Shown here: piece by piece, positions 60,471 to 64,000 of the stretch | Numbering within the stretch: position 1 is the stretch's first letter | Layout of the letters: each line of letters opens with the position of its first letter | DNA from: Bin75 sp965212135 | GTDB taxonomy: Bacteria; Nitrospirota; Nitrospiria; Nitrospirales; UBA8639 | Assembly (NCBI GenBank): GCA_965212135.1 | Contig: OZ243044.1 | Span: 434,001 to 498,000, forward strand | Direction of reading: 5' to 3' | Length of the DNA: 64,000 nucleotides | Program-made: the position numbers and the translations under genes | The notes under the pieces: model-generated | Told to the model about the DNA's origin: nothing | The model's input: the letters and a program-made list of their open reading frames with translations, nothing else | Database searches by the model: none

Positions 60471-63368
60471 ATGCCGGTTCCCCGTTTTCCACTAGCAACC
60501 TACCGACTCCAATTCAACCGGCACTTTACGTTTGCGCATGCCGCCAGGGTGATGCCGTATTTGGCCGATCTCGGCATTTCAGATTGTTACACCTCGCCCT
60601 ATCTCCAGGCCCGCCCCGGCAGCCTCCATGGGTACGACATCGTGGATCCGACACAGTTGAATGCCGAAGTCGGGTCGGCGGCCGACTATCAAATTTTTGT
60701 CAACGCCCTGAACGCGCACCAGATGGGACAAATCCTGGATATCGTCCCCAATCATATGAACATCGCCGGCCCCTGGAATCCATGGTGGCAAGACGTCCTT
60801 GAAAACGGCCCGGGTTCCCGTTACGCGCATTTTTTCGATATCAACTGGACGCCGGTGCAGCGCGAACTGCAGGGAAAAGTGCTGCTCCCCATCCTGGGAG
60901 ACCTGTACGGCGTCGCACTGGAAAACGGCGACATGACGCTGTCTTGCCAGGAAGGCCGATTTTTTGTTCGCTACGACGAGTGTCAATTACCCATAGATCC
61001 CGGCTCGTATCCGCTGATTCTCAATCAGCGATTGGACGCGCTGATTGACCGGCAGGATGCCGAATCCCCGCACGTTCAAGAACTGCAAGACATTCTCGCG
61101 GCCCTCGTGAATTTGCCGAACCGAAACGAGACAGACCCCGAACGAATCACCGTCCGCTATCGAGACAAAACAATCCTGCAACAACGCCTGGCCGCACTCA
61201 CCGACGGCAACCCGGCCATGAAGGACTTCATCCACGACAATCTCCGCGTCGTGAACGGCACCCGTGGAGACCCTGGCAGTTTCGACCTGCTGGACTCCCT
61301 CCTTCAAGAGCAGGCGTATCGCCTGGCATTCTGGCGGGTGGCGGGAGAAGAAATTAACTATCGTCGCTTTTTCGACGTGAACCAACTCGCGGCCATTCGG
61401 ATAGAAGATCCCGACGTCTTTCAGCACGTCCACCGGTACCTGTTCTCCCTGATGCAATCAGCGACCGTGCATGGCCTGCGGGTTGACCACGTGGATGGCC
61501 TCTACGAACCCCAACGATACCTTGAGCAATGGCAGGAATGGGCGCAAACGACACTCGGCTTGTCGGCCGATTCCAAAGGCCGCTCGCTCTTCATCGTAGT
61601 GGAAAAAATTTTGGGGAAGGGAGAAGTCCTCTCCGGAGATTGGCCCATCCACGGCACCACGGGGTATGACTTTCTCCACCTGCTCAACAACCTGTTTGTG
61701 GATTCCCGGCATAAACGAGCGATGGACGCCTGCTATGCGGAATTTACAAAAACGTCAACCGCCTTTGAAACCCTGGCCTACACATGCAAAACCCTGCTCA
61801 TGGATACCTCCATGTCGAGCGAGTTGAATGCCCTCGGGCATCGCGTGAAGCGTTTATCCGAACAGCATCGCTCCTCACGCGACTTCACCCTGAACAGCCT
61901 CACGCATGCGCTCAAAGAAATTATCGCGTGCTTTCCGGTCTATCGCACCTATCTGGCCCCGCACGAACACGAAGCCGTCAGCGACCGGGACCGGGCCTAC
62001 CTGCGCATGGCCGTGATTCAGGCCAAACGCAAAAATCCGGCGACCAGCGGCCAGGTCTTTGATTTTCTCCATGACCTCTTGCTTAAGACCCGGCCCGGCG
62101 GCGACGTGCCTTCCTGGGAAGCCGTCCGGCCGTTCGCCATGAAATTTCAGCAGACAACCGGCCCGGTGATGGCGAAAGGCGTTGAAGACACCGCGTTTTA
62201 CATTTATAACCGTTTGATTTCACTCAACGAAGTGGGCGGAGAACCCACGCAATTCGGCATTCCCGTCGCCGCGTTCCATGAACGGATGCGGGAACGGCAA
62301 CAGCAATGGCCGCTTAGCTTTTCCGCCACCTCGACTCATGATACCAAGCGAAGTCAGGACGTACGCGCGCGCATCAACGTCCTGTCCGAACTGCCGCGGG
62401 AATGGAAAACGCGGGTCAGGCGATGGCACCGGCTCAACAAAAAGAAAAAGATCCGCCTTGAAGGCAGGGAAATCCCTTCCCGCAATGAAGAATATTTCCT
62501 CTATCAGACACTGCTGGGGGCGTGGCCTTTTGCCGGACTCGACTCCCCCGCCTACTTGGATTTTTGCCGGCGTATTCAGGACTACATGCTCAAAGCCGTC
62601 AAAGAAGCCAGCGTGCATACCGGTTGGATCAATCCCGATGAGGCCTATGAGCAAGCCGTGAGCCGGTTCATTCAGCACATTCTCGAACCCGGCCCCTCCA
62701 ATCAATTCATGGAAGACTTTCTGCCCTTTCAGCACACCATTGCCCGATATGGTATGTATAATGCGTTGGCACAGGTCGCGTTGAAAATCGGGTGCCCCGG
62801 TACGCCGGACTTTTATCAGGGGTCGGAGATCTGGAATCTGGCGCTGGTTGACCCGGACAATCGTCGGCCCGTTGATTTTGAACATTTACAGAACATGGCA
62901 AACACCATGCCGTCAGACGGGCCGGCGATCACGGAAACGTTTCTGCGGAACCTTCTGGAATCCTATGAAGACGGACGCATCAAATTCTACGTCACCCGCA
63001 CGTTACTCAACTACCGCAAGGCCCGCCGTGAGCTGTTTCAGCGTGGCGACTACGACCCCCTTGAAACACATGGCGAAAAACGTCAATATCTGTGTGCATT
63101 TCAACGAACGTGGGAAAATCAGGAGGTGATCGTCGTGGCGCCGCGTCTCATCCACGGCATCATCCCGGACCCGACGGTTCCGGCGCTTGGTCACGACGTA
63201 TGGGGCAATACGTGCGTGGCGCTTCGGAACGATGACCGGACAACCCGCTACCGACACGTGCTGACGAACCAAACAATCGCGTCACAAGCCAACGAGGGTC
63301 GCGCCACATTGGCCGTCTCTGAAATCTTTCAACAACTGCCCGTAGCCATCATGGAGCGCATATCATGA
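60471..63368 (+). CDS. treY: Malto-oligosyltrehalose synthase
   Basis: A 965-residue GH13 enzyme. RLQFNRHFTFAHAARVMPYL, SPYLQARPGSLHGYD, ILDIVPNHMNIAG, LRVDHVDGLYEP (nucleophile Asp) and FIVVEKIL (acid Glu) plus TSTHDTKRSQDVRARI are TreY signatures. It converts the reducing end of a maltodextrin to an alpha,alpha-1,1 linkage, which TreZ then releases as trehalose. No treX debranching enzyme in the window. The length is somewhat above typical (about 750-950). It overlaps the next gene by four bases (ATGA). Confidence 0.95.
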   Translation: MPVPRFPLATYRLQFNRHFTFAHAARVMPYLADLGISDCYTSPYLQARPGSLHGYDIVDPTQLNAEVGSAADYQIFVNALNAHQMGQILDIVPNHMNIAGPWNPWWQDVLENGPGSRYAHFFDINWTPVQRELQGKVLLPILGDLYGVALENGDMTLSCQEGRFFVRYDECQLPIDPGSYPLILNQRLDALIDRQDAESPHVQELQDILAALVNLPNRNETDPERITVRYRDKTILQQRLAALTDGNPAMKDFIHDNLRVVNGTRGDPGSFDLLDSLLQEQAYRLAFWRVAGEEINYRRFFDVNQLAAIRIEDPDVFQHVHRYLFSLMQSATVHGLRVDHVDGLYEPQRYLEQWQEWAQTTLGLSADSKGRSLFIVVEKILGKGEVLSGDWPIHGTTGYDFLHLLNNLFVDSRHKRAMDACYAEFTKTSTAFETLAYTCKTLLMDTSMSSELNALGHRVKRLSEQHRSSRDFTLNSLTHALKEIIACFPVYRTYLAPHEHEAVSDRDRAYLRMAVIQAKRKNPATSGQVFDFLHDLLLKTRPGGDVPSWEAVRPFAMKFQQTTGPVMAKGVEDTAFYIYNRLISLNEVGGEPTQFGIPVAAFHERMRERQQQWPLSFSATSTHDTKRSQDVRARINVLSELPREWKTRVRRWHRLNKKKKIRLEGREIPSRNEEYFLYQTLLGAWPFAGLDSPAYLDFCRRIQDYMLKAVKEASVHTGWINPDEAYEQAVSRFIQHILEPGPSNQFMEDFLPFQHTIARYGMYNALAQVALKIGCPGTPDFYQGSEIWNLALVDPDNRRPVDFEHLQNMANTMPSDGPAITETFLRNLLESYEDGRIKFYVTRTLLNYRKARRELFQRGDYDPLETHGEKRQYLCAFQRTWENQEVIVVAPRLIHGIIPDPTVPALGHDVWGNTCVALRNDDRTTRYRHVLTNQTIASQANEGRATLAVSEIFQQLPVAIMERIS

Positions 63369-63619
63369 CAACGCTGACATCACGACCGGCAAACCACGGC
63401 AGACATCAAGCGTCAACAACCGACCCCGAAAGCGATGAAGCTCTGGGATGGGAAGGCCACGTCACCATCCCCAACGCCCCGATTTTAACCAAACTGCTGA
63501 ACAACTGGCCCGAACTGCGAACGGGTCTGGCGTTCAGTATGGTGTTCGTAGTGGGAGCGATTGTCGGAGGCACACTGCTTGCTTTATTGGGGGGGAATAA
63601 AAAATCCGCGAACGAGTAA
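63365..63619 (+). CDS. Small single-TM protein, trehalose operon tail
   Basis: An 84-residue product, ATG 63365 overlapping the treY stop (ATGA). A polar N-terminal half, then a hydrophobic helix (about 53-76: LAFSMVFVVGAIVGGTLLAL) and a basic end. No family recognised. Translational coupling to treY makes it likely to be real. Confidence 0.65.
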   Translation: MTTLTSRPANHGRHQASTTDPESDEALGWEGHVTIPNAPILTKLLNNWPELRTGLAFSMVFVVGAIVGGTLLALLGGNKKSANE

Positions 63620-63707
63620 CCGGCGCGGCCATTCAGTCCATCGGCAAGGCTCAACGACTCCTGCTTACAACAGAGCTGAAACAAGGATCGTTAAATTTTT
63701 GAGTGAT

Positions 63708-64000
63708 TTAGCGAGAGAGTGGTGAGGAATGACTCTGGAAATCCAAGACTCTGTCATTGGGAGCGGCAATACAATGAAAAATGAATTCCCCAGCCTCATC
63801 CATTATTTTACCTTGCATGGTGAATATCGTGTAGCCGGCTTCAAGTAAATACTTTCGTCCATCCCATTCTCTTAAAGAGTGAACTTCGAACACCACAATC
63901 GGGCGGGACCGTCTCAGGATACTCCTCATACCAGCCAAAACCTCGAAACCCGCACCTTCAACGTCAATTTTCACAAGGTCAATCCCCCTCTCATAAGAGG
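63708..64000 (-). CDS. FkbM-family methyltransferase, C-terminal fragment (runs off right edge)
   Basis: The frame is open from the window edge (ERGIDLVKIDVEGAGFEVLAG) to a stop at 63708. IDLVKIDVEGAGFEVL and RPIVVFEVH are the C-terminal motifs of FkbM-type SAM methyltransferases, often found with glycan genes. The N-terminal part lies outside the window. The acceptor is unknown. Confidence 0.8.
   Translation of the reverse strand, partial: SYERGIDLVKIDVEGAGFEVLAGMRSILRRSRPIVVFEVHSLREWDGRKYLLEAGYTIFTMQGKIMDEAGEFIFHCIAAPNDRVLDFQSHSSPLSR

Noticed and set aside
1..64000. tRNA, rRNA, CRISPR arrays, insertion sequences, prophage genes
   Set aside because: None recognised by reading the intergenic regions on both strands. 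A tRNA could be missed without a covariance search, but no transposase, integrase or repeat-spacer pattern is present.

Overview
This window is a GC-rich (roughly 56-60 % by eye), densely coded stretch of chromosome from a Gram-negative bacterium. The outer membrane is implied by KdsD (Kdo pathway), an O-antigen ligase/polymerase, a Wzx-type flippase and a large autotransporter-like protein. Gene content (gltBD, short-form QueF, treYZ-glgC, DUF502, an aminoethylphosphonate-type operon) and the dispersed short hairpin repeats would fit a Nitrospirota/Nitrospinota-like or deltaproteobacterial lineage. The sequence alone does not settle the phylum. No tRNA, rRNA, CRISPR array, integrase or transposase was seen.

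Layout. 1-6.3 kb: 5' end of an HtrA/DegP protease (left edge, minus), a zinc alcohol dehydrogenase, a large secreted multi-domain beta-barrel protein (minus) whose 5' end carries a 23-base G/C homopolymer, and a secreted PKD-type protein. 6.3-12.3 kb: glutamate synthase gltBD. 12.6-19.2 kb: polyprenyl synthase facing a six-gene minus-strand operon (split phosphonopyruvate/sulfopyruvate-type decarboxylase, AEP-type aminotransferase, cytidylyltransferase-like protein, CDP-alcohol phosphotransferase, LPG-synthase-like membrane protein) that looks like a headgroup-to-lipid pathway. 19.4-31.6 kb: queF, a DegT aminotransferase, Nudix, MOSC, inositol-phosphatase family, glmS, glmU, DUF502, tmk, holB, metG. 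31.6-32.6 kb: a scrapyard with an orphan HicB and gene remnants. 32.6-44.4 kb: surface polysaccharide genes (galE, GT2, WecA-like, Wzx, WaaL/Wzy, kdsD, a secreted kelch protein, gmd, fcl, and a GT10 alpha-1,3-fucosyltransferase). 44.6-51.6 kb: small membrane proteins, comM-like ATPase, methyltransferase, threonine aldolase, TsaC-like, purD. 51.56-54.44 kb: an AT-rich insert carrying an unknown protein and a GT11 fucosyltransferase fused to an N-terminal domain, bounded by an 81-bp direct duplication of the purD 5' end. 54.4-56.4 kb: a small ORF and purH. 56.7-63.6 kb: treZ-lapA-like-glgC-treY and a small membrane protein (trehalose/glycogen). Right edge: an FkbM methyltransferase fragment.

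How the genes work together. glmS/glmU (UDP-GlcNAc), galE (UDP-Gal), gmd/fcl (GDP-L-fucose) and kdsD (Kdo) supply precursors. The WecA-like transferase, GT2, GT10, GT11, Wzx and ligase could assemble a fucosylated surface glycan. The most unusual items are the apparent phase-variable (currently out of frame) adhesin start, the purD-duplicating fucosyltransferase island, and the phosphonolipid-like operon that lacks a visible PEP mutase.
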